64,000 nt of DNA from an uncultured Acidobacteriaceae bacterium (GCA_903842065.1 CAIMKZ010000106.1:186001-250000); one strand, 5' to 3'. Shown: positions 33,958 to 42,757, counted from the first letter of the stretch. Notes: generated from the letters alone by a model not told the origin. Numbers and translations are program-made.

Positions 33958-35313
33958 TCAGCGCTCCTCGCGGGCAGCAATTCCCAATGCCTTCATCTTG
34001 CGATAGAGGTGGCTGCGCTCCAGCCCCAGCAACTCAGCCGCGTGGCTGATATTGTTGTGCGCCTCCTCGATCTTCTTGACGATGTACTCGCGCTCGTACG
34101 CCTCGCGGGCCTGTTGCAGGCTGGCAAAGTCGCCCGTGCCTCGTGAGCCGCTCTTCTGCGAAAACGGCGGCAGATGCTTGCGCTCGATGCGCAGCGCGCG
34201 GGGATTGAGAATCACCACGCGCTCGATCACATTGCGCAGCTCGCGGACGTTGCCGGGCCAGTGATAGGCCTCCAGCGCCTCCAGCGCCTCTTCGCCAATC
34301 TCAATGCGCGGCCTGCCGTACTGGCGTCCGAAGTCGGCCAGAAACTCGCGTGCCAGCAGTGGAATGTCCTGCTTGCGGTCGCGCAGCGGCGGCACAAAAA
34401 ACGGAATCACGTTGAGACGGTAGAAGAGGTCTTCGCGGAAGTTGCCCTTGCCTATCTCTTCTTCGAGGTCCTTGTTGGTGGAAGCAATCAGGCGCACGTC
34501 GACGCGTAGCGGCTGCGCTCCGCCCACAGGCGTGAACATCTGGTCGTCGAGCGCGCTCAGCACCTTGGCCTGGGTCTTGAGGCTCATGTCGCCCACTTCG
34601 TCCAGATAAAGCGTGCCTCCGTCGGCGCGCTCCAGAGTGCCGCGTTGATCCGCGAGTCCCTGTGCGCTGTGGCGCGATCCGAAGAGCTCCGCCTCGATGT
34701 GTGCCTCGGGAATTGCCGCGCAGTTCAGCTCAACGAAGACGCGGTCGCGGCGCTGGCTTTCTGCGTGGATGGCGCGCGCAATCAGTTCCTTGCCGGTGCC
34801 CGACTCGCCGTATATCAGCACGCGGCCGTTGGTCGGCGCCATCAGCCGAATCTGCTGGCGAAGCGCTTTTGCCGGCACGCTGTCGCCGGTCAGCACGGCG
34901 TTGGCGCTGAACTGGCGTTTGAACTCCTCGTTCTCGGCACGCATCCGGCGAGCATCCACGGCGTTTTTGAGCACGATCAACGTCCGGTCGATCGAGAGCG
35001 GCTTTTCAAGAAAGTCGTATGCACCAAGTTTCGTAGCACGCACGGCGGCTTCAATGGTTCCGTGACCGCTGATGATCACCACCTCGGGCCGGGCCTCGGA
35101 GGGAATCTGGCGGATGTCGTCGAGTACATCGAGACCGTCGCGGTCGGGCAGCCAGATATCGAGCAGAACCACATCGAAGGAAGCATCGCGCACCATAGCC
35201 ACCGCTTCGGCGGCGTTGGCGGCCGTGGCAACGCTGTAGCCTTCTTCGCCAAGAATCTCGGCGAGCGAGTTCCGGATCTCTTCTTCGTCGTCGACCACAA
35301 GGATGTGGCTCAT
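33958..35313 (-). CDS. NtrX-like response regulator with degenerate GAFTGA loop
   Basis: This 451-residue protein is the partner of the histidine kinase next to it. A receiver domain (1-120) has D9, D10, the phosphorylated D52 in LLDIWLPD, and K104. An AAA+ domain (135-370) has Walker A YGESGTGKE (168-176), Walker B TLYLDEVGDM and the FREDLFYRLN region. A Fis-type helix-turn-helix is at about 418-446 (SHAAELLGLERSHLYRKM). The loop after AELFG, normally HEKGAFTGA, reads SRHSAQGLADQRG (213-225) and is about two residues shorter. Because GAFTGA contacts sigma-54, classic sigma-54 activation is doubtful. The ATG at 35313 overlaps the kinase stop by 4 bases; the longer frame to 35904 is only readthrough. 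Confidence 0.85.
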   Translation of the reverse strand: MSHILVVDDEEEIRNSLAEILGEEGYSVATAANAAEAVAMVRDASFDVVLLDIWLPDRDGLDVLDDIRQIPSEARPEVVIISGHGTIEAAVRATKLGAYDFLEKPLSIDRTLIVLKNAVDARRMRAENEEFKRQFSANAVLTGDSVPAKALRQQIRLMAPTNGRVLIYGESGTGKELIARAIHAESQRRDRVFVELNCAAIPEAHIEAELFGSRHSAQGLADQRGTLERADGGTLYLDEVGDMSLKTQAKVLSALDDQMFTPVGGAQPLRVDVRLIASTNKDLEEEIGKGNFREDLFYRLNVIPFFVPPLRDRKQDIPLLAREFLADFGRQYGRPRIEIGEEALEALEAYHWPGNVRELRNVIERVVILNPRALRIERKHLPPFSQKSGSRGTGDFASLQQAREAYEREYIVKKIEEAHNNISHAAELLGLERSHLYRKMKALGIAAREER

Positions 35314-37586
35314 TCGGCAGTCCCCTTCATTGCTTCTGTTTCGCCAATCGGCGGGGAAATAGCGGCCTGTTCGATCACCGGTAGACGGACCACGAACCGC
35401 GCGCCCTTGGGACTGTTCGATTCCGCGCGGATGGTGCCGCCGTGCTCCTGCACGATCTTGGCGGCGATGGCCAGACCCAGTCCCGTGCCGCGGTGCTTGG
35501 TGGAGTAAAAGGGTAAAAAGAGCCGCTCGCGGATCTGGTCCGTGATGCCGTGGCCTGTATCTGAGACGACGATCTCGACCGCTCCGCCATCTTCGATCAC
35601 CGCCGTGTGCACCGCCAGCACACGCAGTAGACTTCCCTGCATGGCCTCGGCGGCGTTGTCGATCAGGTTGGCGAGAGCGCGCCGCATAGCCTCGGGATCG
35701 ACCATGACTCGAGGCAGTCCGGCTCCCAGATCGCGCTCCACCGAAATACCTTCCAGGCGGCCCGCAAACAGGGTGAGCGCCTGCTCGGCGACCTCGTTCA
35801 CATCGCAGGGCCGCGGCTGCGTCGCCGGGAACTGGGCCAGCGCCGAGAACTGATCGACTAGCGTGCGCAGCGTGCCCACACAGCCCAGAATTACCTCGCT
35901 GCACTTGCGGATGACGCCCGTCGAATCGGCCTGTCCGCGGTCGAGATGCCTGCCGATGCGCTCGGCCGAGAGCGCGATCGGCGTGAGCGGATTCTTGATC
36001 TCGTGGGCAACGCGCTGGGCCACTTCTTTCCAGGCAAGCTGTCGCTGCGCGCGCAGCAGCTCCGATGTGTCTTCAACGACGAGCACCGTACCGGTCTGCC
36101 CGTGTGCGAGTTCAAGACGCACCGCGGTGAAGGCCAGATGCAGCAAGCGTCCGCGCACCGGAAACTCAACCTCGGAAGAGGATGCGCCCATCCGCTGGCC
36201 GCGTCGGATCACGGCCGCTATCTCTTCGGCGCACTCGGCGGGGAAGAGCGACTCGACGCGTTCTCCGGCACAGGGCTCGTCACCGCGCCCGATCAGTTCG
36301 GAAAAAGCGTGATTCGATTGCAGCACCACGCCGACGCCATCCAGCGTAAGCACGCCACTGGGGATGGTTTCAAGAATCGTCTCTACTTCGCGGCGGCGCT
36401 CTTCGAGCGTCTGATTGGCCGCTTTCAGTTGCGCCTGCGAGGTATCCGCAAGTTGCCGGCTGGCGTCCAGGTCCTCGGCCATGCTGTTGAAAGCACCCAC
36501 CAGATCGGCCATCTCACCTGATGTTTGTATGTCGACGCGATGGCTATACTTGCCCTCGGCGATATCGTCCATGGCGTTCGCCAGAGCCTCCACCGGGACG
36601 GTGATCTGCTTGGAGAGAAAGACCGCGAGCCAGACGCTGGTGAACAGCACAAAGACCGTAATCAGCAGCAGCATGAGCGAGAGCAGAGTACGAATCCGCT
36701 TGCGCGACTGGTATAGCTGCCAGTAGTCGGCCGTGCCGGTGCGGATGCGCTCGGTGGCGCGGTTCAGCCCCTGAGGCAAAGGCATGGCCACAACCACCAT
36801 CCGCCCGGATACGCTGGGCGCAATGCCCATAGAAAAATCGTCGCCGCCGATGCGCAGCGTCTGCGCGTCTCTGCGTTGTGCTGCCAGTAACAGCGCAGCT
36901 GAAAGCGGTCCGGGCAACGGCACGATCCGGGGATTCTCCGGATCGGTGGCAAGACGCAGCGCAACCTGAGACGTCTCCGGCGGCGCAATGAAGTTGGCGA
37001 TCACGTTGTGCTGCTTGTCGTAGGCAATGGCAAAGCCCCGCGCCAGCGTAATGTTGTGCACTTCAAAAACGCGCGCCAGCTGTGCCGGTGACTGGTCCAG
37101 AGCCCCGGAGTCCACAATCGAAACCGCCTCGCCGCGGGCGTTATCGGCCACATACTGGGCCAGCTGGCGGGCGATACTGTCTGAGTCCTGGCGCAGTTGC
37201 GAAGCGTCCGGCGAAAACCACCGCTCCAGCGAGCGGTTCATAAGAAAGTAGCTGAACAAAGACATCAGCACGGCAGGAGTCACCGTGATCAGAATGGCTC
37301 CGAAGACCATGCGCGAGCGCAGGCGCGTGCCCAGCCCCCCACCGCCCCGCGTCACATAGACCTTGAACACGGTGCGGAAGAGCAGCAGCAACAATAGCAG
37401 CAGCAGCAGGAACAGCAGCCCTTCAAGGGCCGTAAGCATGATGGTCTGGCCGTAGCTCTGCGGATTCAGGAAGTCCAGGCCGGTAGTGTTGAACCACTGT
37501 AGCGAGCCCAGCAGCACAAACACTACAAGCACTCCGCCCGTAAGCAGATAAGTGTTGCGCCGCCGTGGATCGCCGAAAAACGGCAT
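35310..37586 (-). CDS. NtrY-like sensor histidine kinase
   Basis: This 758-residue membrane kinase likely senses a signal and phosphorylates the regulator that overlaps its end by an ATGA. The N-terminus has two or three membrane helices (about 13-35, 47-70, 93-115), a long outside sensor region (about 120-310), another membrane helix near 315-335, and a HAMP-like linker. A PAS region (about 395-490) follows. The phosphorylated His is H528 in RVAHEIKNPLTPIALSAERI, and the ATPase has the DNA-binding-like LIDNAAEAM, VSDTGHGI and GTGLGLAIA boxes. The NtrYX name rests on layout and on the regulator; the signal is unknown. Confidence 0.85.
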   Translation of the reverse strand: MPFFGDPRRRNTYLLTGGVLVVFVLLGSLQWFNTTGLDFLNPQSYGQTIMLTALEGLLFLLLLLLLLLLFRTVFKVYVTRGGGGLGTRLRSRMVFGAILITVTPAVLMSLFSYFLMNRSLERWFSPDASQLRQDSDSIARQLAQYVADNARGEAVSIVDSGALDQSPAQLARVFEVHNITLARGFAIAYDKQHNVIANFIAPPETSQVALRLATDPENPRIVPLPGPLSAALLLAAQRRDAQTLRIGGDDFSMGIAPSVSGRMVVVAMPLPQGLNRATERIRTGTADYWQLYQSRKRIRTLLSLMLLLITVFVLFTSVWLAVFLSKQITVPVEALANAMDDIAEGKYSHRVDIQTSGEMADLVGAFNSMAEDLDASRQLADTSQAQLKAANQTLEERRREVETILETIPSGVLTLDGVGVVLQSNHAFSELIGRGDEPCAGERVESLFPAECAEEIAAVIRRGQRMGASSSEVEFPVRGRLLHLAFTAVRLELAHGQTGTVLVVEDTSELLRAQRQLAWKEVAQRVAHEIKNPLTPIALSAERIGRHLDRGQADSTGVIRKCSEVILGCVGTLRTLVDQFSALAQFPATQPRPCDVNEVAEQALTLFAGRLEGISVERDLGAGLPRVMVDPEAMRRALANLIDNAAEAMQGSLLRVLAVHTAVIEDGGAVEIVVSDTGHGITDQIRERLFLPFYSTKHRGTGLGLAIAAKIVQEHGGTIRAESNSPKGARFVVRLPVIEQAAISPPIGETEAMKGTAE

Positions 37587-37635
37587 GGGGCGATTATAGC
37601 CGCGGACGTGTTCGCGGGGGCATTGCGGAAGGGGG

Positions 37636-37654
37636 GAAATGGTGCGCCCGGAGA
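37636..37654 (-). repeat. Partial copy of the tRNA-Arg 3' end
   Basis: Nineteen bases (GAAATGGTGCGCCCGGAGA) repeat exactly those at 37712-37730, which span the end of the tRNA-Arg gene, in the same direction. The rest of a tRNA is absent. Copies of a tRNA end beside the intact gene often mark attachment sites of integrating elements. Confidence 0.6.
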
Positions 37655-37715
37655 TCCGCCGCAGCGACCTCTGCAGGCATATGCCGTGAAGACAATGGGA
37701 AGTACAGAGGAGAAA

Positions 37716-37792
37716 TGGTGCGCCCGGAGAGATTCGAACTCCCGACCTAACGCTCCGGAGGCGTTCGCTCTATCCAGCTGAGCTACGGGCGC
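37716..37792 (-). tRNA. tRNA-Arg (CCG anticodon)
   Basis: On the minus strand, the acceptor GCGCCCG pairs with CGGGCGC. The anticodon arm AACGC/GCGTT encloses the loop CTCCGGA, giving anticodon CCG. The D-arm has AGCTCAGCTGGATAGAG and the T-arm GGTTCGAATC-like text. CCA is encoded (37716-37718). Length 77 bases with CCA. The accessory genes brnTA and an AT-rich membrane gene lie beyond its 5' end. Confidence 0.94.
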
Positions 37793-37957
37793 GCTCTTTA
37801 AGAATAGCGCATTTTCACAGACTCGCCTTGCGGGAGTCGCCGAACTCGTACTTTGGCTTGCAAGCCCGCGTTTCTCGCAATCATATCTCCAGCCCTGGCT
37901 ATAAGGTTTCTAGAGAATCACAGCAGCCGATTGCCCCCTCTTGCCAGCGCGTCTAAA

Positions 37958-37967
37958 TGTAGCTACA
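37958..37967. promoter_or_regulatory. Palindrome TGTAGCTACA before brnT
   Basis: A perfect 10-base palindrome ends 8 bases before the brnT start. BrnTA operons are known to be repressed by BrnA alone or with BrnT at operators overlapping the promoter, so this is a candidate site. Confidence 0.45.
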
Positions 37968-37975
37968 ATTAAACC

Positions 37976-38254
37976 ATGTACGCTTGGGATGAGGCAAAGC
38001 GCAGATCGAACCTCACCAAGCACGGCCTGGATTTTGCCGATGCTTACCTCGTCTACGAGAATCCCCGCAAGTGCACCTACGATGCCAGCCGCGAGGAGGA
38101 GTATCGACTCATGGATGTAGCACTGGCGGTAGTCAGAGGTCGAGTGCTGTCGCTGGTCTACACAGAGAACGAGGAGACGAATGAATTGCGAATCATCTCG
38201 TTCCGGCACGCATCGCGCGAGGAGCGCAAACGCTATGAACAAGACGCAGAGTAA
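37976..38254 (+). CDS. brnT: BrnT-family toxin
   Basis: This 92-residue protein has the BrnT pattern, a RelE-like toxin that inhibits translation by RNA cleavage. The family features are WDEAKRRSNLTKHGLDFADA at the start, the middle YRLMDVALAVVRGRVLSLVYTE, and the end RIISFRHASREERKRYE, where Arg and His residues form the active site. The gene overlaps brnA by 20 bases, and a palindrome precedes it. The toxin appears complete. Confidence 0.9.
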   Translation: MYAWDEAKRRSNLTKHGLDFADAYLVYENPRKCTYDASREEEYRLMDVALAVVRGRVLSLVYTENEETNELRIISFRHASREERKRYEQDAE

Positions 38255-38582
38255 GACAGACTGGGCGCGGGTGCTGGCGTACAAAGAAGGCGATCCGATC
38301 CCCTTCGAGCCTGGGGACGGCCCCTACGACCCGAACGATGCCGAGGCAACACGCGCGTTTTTCGAGCGAGCCGATCTGATTCGCGGCGGAAAGCTGGTTC
38401 GCCGTGGCAAGCGCGGACCGCAAAAGGCACCGACAAAGAAACTGGTCTCGCTGAGGCTCTCGCCAGAGGTGATCGACTACTTCAAGGCCGATGGGCCAGG
38501 GTGGCAGACGCGGATCGACAGCACGCTAATCGCGTCGATCAAGAGAAGCACGCTAATCGCGTCGATCAAGAGAAGAGTGTAG
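38235..38582 (+). CDS. brnA: BrnA-family antitoxin with duplicated C-terminal tail
   Basis: This 115-residue antitoxin neutralises BrnT and represses the operon. The start is the ATG at 38235 (MNKTQSK), which overlaps brnT by 20 bases. The ribbon-helix-helix DNA-binding region is KKLVSLRLSPEVIDYFKADGPGWQTRID (residues about 76-103, written here with its ends joined as KKLVSLRLSPEV and GPGWQTRID). The C-terminus has a nine-residue unit STLIASIKR present twice, from a 27-base direct duplication at 38520-38573. The usual length in the family is near 100 residues, so the second copy looks like an extra. Confidence 0.85.
   Translation: MNKTQSKTDWARVLAYKEGDPIPFEPGDGPYDPNDAEATRAFFERADLIRGGKLVRRGKRGPQKAPTKKLVSLRLSPEVIDYFKADGPGWQTRIDSTLIASIKRSTLIASIKRRV
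38520..38573 (+). repeat. 27-base tandem duplication inside brnA
   Basis: Bases 38520-38546 and 38547-38573 are identical. The unit is a multiple of three, so the reading frame is kept and nine residues are duplicated at the antitoxin C-terminus. Confidence 0.9.
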
Positions 38583-38682
38583 TTGAAAAAACTGAGTCGT
38601 GGGCCAAGGTTAGAATGCCTCTCACCTAAGACTCTGCTCTTTGGATACGCGCTTTTGTCGGAAGTCAAACTGGCACAGCAAG

Positions 38683-39339
38683 CTAAATCGTGTTGCCGCT
38701 AATCCCTTCCGCAGTACCAATATCTCGGTGAGCTTCGCTGCGAAGAGTTTGCATGAAATTAACGTAGTCGTTGCGTAACGCTAAGGAAAGATCTGATCGC
38801 TCATTGCTTACGTCGAGCTTATCCTGGTCGGTTCGTGATAACCGTATTCGATGATCAGGAGACAAAATCTTGCTGGCAACATCCGTTGAATGTTGCAGAA
38901 ATGCCAAGATGAGGTCTCTATTCCTTTCGTTTTTAAGAAAGTCCTCCAAGAAGAGGCAATTAGCATAGGCTTCCTCGACTCGTTGAATTGCAGATATGAG
39001 TCCTTCGGCAACTTGAATGTAATCCACTTCGATCTTTGAGACTGCAGGGACAATCATTCCGAACTCTGCAACTGCCTTGAGCAGCTGCTTCCAATCGCTT
39101 CTTTTTTGGTCACGAATCCACTGCTCGTGCTCCGTTTTGCGGTTTCTCCTGAACGACCAGACGGCGATTGCCACGCCGGCAACGACGGAAAGTAAGCTCA
39201 CTGCCGTTTGGACAACGGTCGGCAGGAGCCATCTCCACCACGGATCGGTAGCCTGTTGCAATGCGCATTGGACTTGAATCGTGGCCTGAGCTGCCCCGTC
39301 GGCCAGAGTGGCAATCATCGTGACTGTGTGAAAGACCAT
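38683..39339 (-). CDS. AT-rich membrane-anchored protein of unknown function
   Basis: This 218-residue protein has one clear membrane helix (about residues 38-60, WLLPTVVQTAVSLLSVVAGV) followed by a basic RRNRKTEHEQW segment, and a helical cytoplasmic region rich in charged residues. It resembles short membrane proteins with a coiled or helical soluble part that occur in defence or mobile regions, but I do not recognise a family. Base use is AT-richer and codon choice less biased than in neighbours, which suggests recent transfer. The start ATG 39339 keeps it clear of hisS; the open frame to 39468 would overlap it. Confidence 0.65.
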   Translation of the reverse strand: MVFHTVTMIATLADGAAQATIQVQCALQQATDPWWRWLLPTVVQTAVSLLSVVAGVAIAVWSFRRNRKTEHEQWIRDQKRSDWKQLLKAVAEFGMIVPAVSKIEVDYIQVAEGLISAIQRVEEAYANCLFLEDFLKNERNRDLILAFLQHSTDVASKILSPDHRIRLSRTDQDKLDVSNERSDLSLALRNDYVNFMQTLRSEAHRDIGTAEGISGNTI

Positions 39340-39385
39340 AGCGTAAACCTTGTATCCTAAAGAGGAAGCATCAATTGATACCATT

Positions 39386-40675
39386 ATGAGCCAAACTCTA
39401 AAAGCTGTACGCGGCACCCGCGACCTGTTGCCCCCCGAGACTGCCCTCTGGAACCGCATCGAGGCCACCGCCCGGGCCGTCTTTGCCCGCTACAACTTCG
39501 GCGAGATCCGCACCCCCATCTTCGAGGACACCTTGCTCTTTGCCCGCGGCGTGGGCGAGGAGACCGATATCGTCTCGAAAGAGATGTACACCTGGGAGGA
39601 CCGCGCGCGCGCCGCAAGCGAGAAGCCGCAGTCGCTCACCCTGAGGCCCGAGAATACAGCCGGAGTCGTCCGCGCCTACATCGAGCACAAGCTGGGCGAA
39701 ACCGGCCAGTTGCAGAAGCTCTATTACATCGGCCCGCAGTTCCGGCGCGAGCGGCCGCAGAAGGGCCGTTACCGGCAGTTCTGGCAGATCGGCGCCGAGG
39801 CCATCGGGCCGCAGTCGGCGGGCAGCGAGAGCCCGCTGCGCGACGCGGAAGTCCTCGAAATGCTCTCAAGCTTACTAAACGAGCTCGGTATCAGCGGCTG
39901 GACCCTCGAACTCAACTCCGTCGGCTCCTCCGCCGACCGGGCGCGCTACAACGATGCGCTTCGCGCCGCGCTTGAGCCGGTGGCGTCGCAGCTCTGCGCG
40001 GACTGCCAGCGCCGAGCTGTGACGAATCCCCTGCGCGTACTCGACTGCAAGGTGCCCGAAGACCAGGCCATCATCGAGACGCTCCCCAAGATCGCCGAAT
40101 ATCTGGACGAAGACTCCAAAAAGCACTTTGATGCCGTGATCGCGGCGCTCGATGCGGCAGGCGTTCCCTACCACCTGAATCCCCGGCTGGTTCGCGGACT
40201 CGACTACTACACGCGCACGACCTTCGAGTTCACGCACGGCGGTCTCGGCGCGCAGAATGCATTGCTTGGCGGCGGCCGATACGACGGCCTCAGCGAAGCC
40301 ATAGGCGGGCCCAAGGCTCCCGGAATCGGCTTTGCCATTGGCCTCGACCGGCTGGTGCTGACCCTTCAGGGTCTGGAGACAACGGAGACGATTGCGGAAA
40401 AGATAAACGCCTACATAGCTCCGCTTGGCGAAACCGTGAACCCCGCTGCCCTCAAGCTGGCCCGCGAACTGCGCCGCGCAGGTCTCTCGGTCGAGCTCGG
40501 CGACGGCAGCTTCCGGCTCAAGAAGTCCTTCGAAGCTGCGGACAAGGTGGCGCGCAAGATCGTGATCCTGGGCGAGGACGAAGTCCAATCCGGTATCCTT
40601 ACAGTGAAGGATTTCTCGACCGGCGCACAGACGAAGGTCCCTCGCGCCGAGCTGGATCGCTTCCTCCAACAATAA
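39386..40675 (+). CDS. hisS: Histidyl-tRNA synthetase
   Basis: This 429-residue class II enzyme charges tRNA-His. The start MSQTLKAVRGTRDLLPPE is the family's first motif. Motif 2 is RRERPQKGRYRQFWQIGAE (about residues 112-130), the HisA box is RGLDYYTRTTFEF (about 271-283), and motif 3 is near GGGRYDGLSEAIGG and GIGFAIGLDRL. A C-terminal anticodon-binding domain follows. ATG 39386 is chosen because the homology starts there. It runs into aspS 81 bases later, a common arrangement. Confidence 0.94.
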   Translation: MSQTLKAVRGTRDLLPPETALWNRIEATARAVFARYNFGEIRTPIFEDTLLFARGVGEETDIVSKEMYTWEDRARAASEKPQSLTLRPENTAGVVRAYIEHKLGETGQLQKLYYIGPQFRRERPQKGRYRQFWQIGAEAIGPQSAGSESPLRDAEVLEMLSSLLNELGISGWTLELNSVGSSADRARYNDALRAALEPVASQLCADCQRRAVTNPLRVLDCKVPEDQAIIETLPKIAEYLDEDSKKHFDAVIAALDAAGVPYHLNPRLVRGLDYYTRTTFEFTHGGLGAQNALLGGGRYDGLSEAIGGPKAPGIGFAIGLDRLVLTLQGLETTETIAEKINAYIAPLGETVNPAALKLARELRRAGLSVELGDGSFRLKKSFEAADKVARKIVILGEDEVQSGILTVKDFSTGAQTKVPRAELDRFLQQ

Positions 40676-40756
40676 GCATGGGCCTTGTGTACTCGACTCT
40701 TTGCCGCCAGTTCCGGCGCGAAGGCAGCGCACCAGGCAAATAGAAGGAACTCTGTA

Positions 40757-42634
40757 GTGCTCGACTTTTTAGGCAATCTCGAACGGACGCATCTTTGCGG
40801 CACGCTGCGCGCTTCTGACGCCGGCAAGCAAGTGGTTCTCATGGGCTGGGTCAACCGCCGCCGCGACCACGGCAACCTGATCTTTCTCGATCTTCGCGAT
40901 CGCACCGGAATCTCGCAGATCGTGCTCGACGCCGAGCTGTGCCCAGAAGGCCACGAGAAGGGCGAGCAGGTTCGCCCCGAGTACGTTGTCGCCGCCGTCG
41001 GCAAGGTTCGCCTGCGCGATAACGACGCCATCAATCCCAAGATGGAGACCGGCGAGATCGAGATCGAAGCCACCGAGCTGCGCGTGCTGAACGACACCAA
41101 GCTGGCTCCGTTCTCGCCGTCAGAAGAAGCCATCCAGAACGAAGAGGTCCGCCTCAAGTATCGTTACGTCGATCTGCGCCGTGCCGAAATGCAGCGCAAC
41201 TTCCGCCTGCGCCACGAGATCACGCTCGCCATCCGCGACTGCCTCAGCGGGCTTGGCTTCCTTGAGATCGAGACGCCGATTCTGTGCAAGTCCACGCCCG
41301 AGGGCGCACGCGACTTCCTGGTTCCCAGCCGCGTGCATCCGGGTGAGTTCTACGCGCTGCCCCAGTCGCCGCAGATCTTCAAGCAGATCCTCATGATCTC
41401 CGGCTTCGACCGCTACTTTCAGGTTGCGCGCTGCTTCCGCGACGAGGACCTTCGCGCCGATCGCCAGCTCGAGTTCACGCAGATCGATTTGGAAATGTCA
41501 TTCCCGCGCCGCGAGAACGTCTTCGACGTGGTCGAGAAGTTCATGCACGCGGGCTTTGCCGCCGCCGGCGTCGATCTCCCCGTTCCCTTCCCGCGCATCA
41601 GCTACGACGAGTCACTAAAGCAGTACGGCACCGACAAGCCCGACCTGCGTTTGCCCGGGCTCGTCGATGTGCGCTCGGCCTTTACCGACGAGAATCTCGC
41701 CGTGCTTCAGATCGATCCCGCGCTGCCCATCGTGGCCTTCCGCATTCCCAACGTCGGCGAACTGAGCCGCAAGGAGCGCGAAGACAACCATCCGATGTTC
41801 GACCTGAAGAAGGGCGCCAAGTTCATCGACGACTTCAAGCGCCTCGCCAAGGGCTTTCCGGAGTCGGCCGTCAAGGTACGTGAGCTTGCAGGAGCCGCGG
41901 AAGCGGACTTTGTCATCATCGTCGCCGGCGATCCGGCTCACCACATCAAGGCCAGCGACACCAAGTTCCCCGGTCGTCTCTCCGAACGCGAGATCAACGT
42001 CTACGCTGCCGCGGGCAACTTCCGCTCCGAGCTGGCCAAGAAGTACGCCGATCGGCACGGAGCTTTCAAGGTTACCGAAGAGGTTGTCGAGGCTGCGCAC
42101 ACCCGCGACGCGAAAGATCCTATCGATGGATCGTTGGCCTTCCGTCCCATCTGGCTCACCGACTTCCCGATGTTCGAGTTTGACGTGGCTACGGGCAAGT
42201 GGATGCCTGCGCACCATCCCTTCACTGCGCCTTACGAGGCCGACATGGCGAACCTGGTCAGCGATCCGGCCAGCGTCCGCGCCGACTGCTACGATCTGGC
42301 GATGAACGGGCTCGAACTCGGTTCCGGCTCCATCCGCATTCACCGCAAGGACGTGCAGAAGCAGATCTTCGCCTCGCTCGGCATCAGCGACGAAGAGGCC
42401 CATCAGCGCTTCGGGTTCTTCCTCGACGCGCTTGAGTACGGCACGCCCCCGCATGGCGGCATCGCGCTCGGTCTGGACCGCATCGTGATGCTTCTGGCCG
42501 GCGCCGCGAACTTGCGCGAGGTGATCGCATTCCCCAAGACCGCCAAGGCCATCGACCTGATGGCGGACGCTCCGACTGGAGTAACCGAGCAGCAACTCAA
42601 GGAGCTGCACCTGCGGATAGCGCTCAAGAGCTAG
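40757..42634 (+). CDS. aspS: Aspartyl-tRNA synthetase
   Basis: This 625-residue bacterial-type class II enzyme charges tRNA-Asp. The N-terminal OB-fold starts LGNLERTHLCGTLR, class II motif 1 has FLEIETPILCKSTPEGARDF, motif 2 the RCFRDEDLRADRQLEFTQ block, a GAD-type insert follows in the middle, and motif 3 is GIALGLDRIVML near residue 576. The GTG at 40757 follows AGAAGGAAC and gives the family length; the longer frame back to a TTG at 40685 is not needed. Whether it also charges tRNA-Asn, as in many bacteria with the amidation pathway, cannot be told. Confidence 0.93.
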   Translation: MLDFLGNLERTHLCGTLRASDAGKQVVLMGWVNRRRDHGNLIFLDLRDRTGISQIVLDAELCPEGHEKGEQVRPEYVVAAVGKVRLRDNDAINPKMETGEIEIEATELRVLNDTKLAPFSPSEEAIQNEEVRLKYRYVDLRRAEMQRNFRLRHEITLAIRDCLSGLGFLEIETPILCKSTPEGARDFLVPSRVHPGEFYALPQSPQIFKQILMISGFDRYFQVARCFRDEDLRADRQLEFTQIDLEMSFPRRENVFDVVEKFMHAGFAAAGVDLPVPFPRISYDESLKQYGTDKPDLRLPGLVDVRSAFTDENLAVLQIDPALPIVAFRIPNVGELSRKEREDNHPMFDLKKGAKFIDDFKRLAKGFPESAVKVRELAGAAEADFVIIVAGDPAHHIKASDTKFPGRLSEREINVYAAAGNFRSELAKKYADRHGAFKVTEEVVEAAHTRDAKDPIDGSLAFRPIWLTDFPMFEFDVATGKWMPAHHPFTAPYEADMANLVSDPASVRADCYDLAMNGLELGSGSIRIHRKDVQKQIFASLGISDEEAHQRFGFFLDALEYGTPPHGGIALGLDRIVMLLAGAANLREVIAFPKTAKAIDLMADAPTGVTEQQLKELHLRIALKS

Positions 42635-42668
42635 TACCCCGGGCTTACCCATCTCCCGCGAAAAACAA

Positions 42669-42728
42669 AAGCGGTCGACTCAGGCCGGAACGCTTCGTGA
42701 AGGAGCATTCCGGCGGAATCGGCCGCTT
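42669..42728 (+). terminator. Branched inverted repeat after aspS
   Basis: AAGCGG (42669-42674) pairs with CCGCTT (42723-42728), and inside it GCCGGAACGCT and AGCATTCCGGC form a second stem. The structure is imperfect but GC-rich and ends in TTGTTACT. It sits between the convergent aspS and mtrB genes and may stop either transcript. Confidence 0.45.
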
Positions 42729-42757
42729 GTTACTGGCTGCGCTTTCGTGCCGTCAGG

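Noticed and set aside
35314-35904. Upstream extension of the response regulator frame
   Set aside because: It runs through the kinase gene in another frame; the receiver domain starts at ATG 35313, overlapping the kinase stop by four bases.
37655-37711. Possible intact integrated element between the two tRNA-end copies
   Set aside because: Only 57 bases lie between the copies, too little for an element; at most a remnant site.
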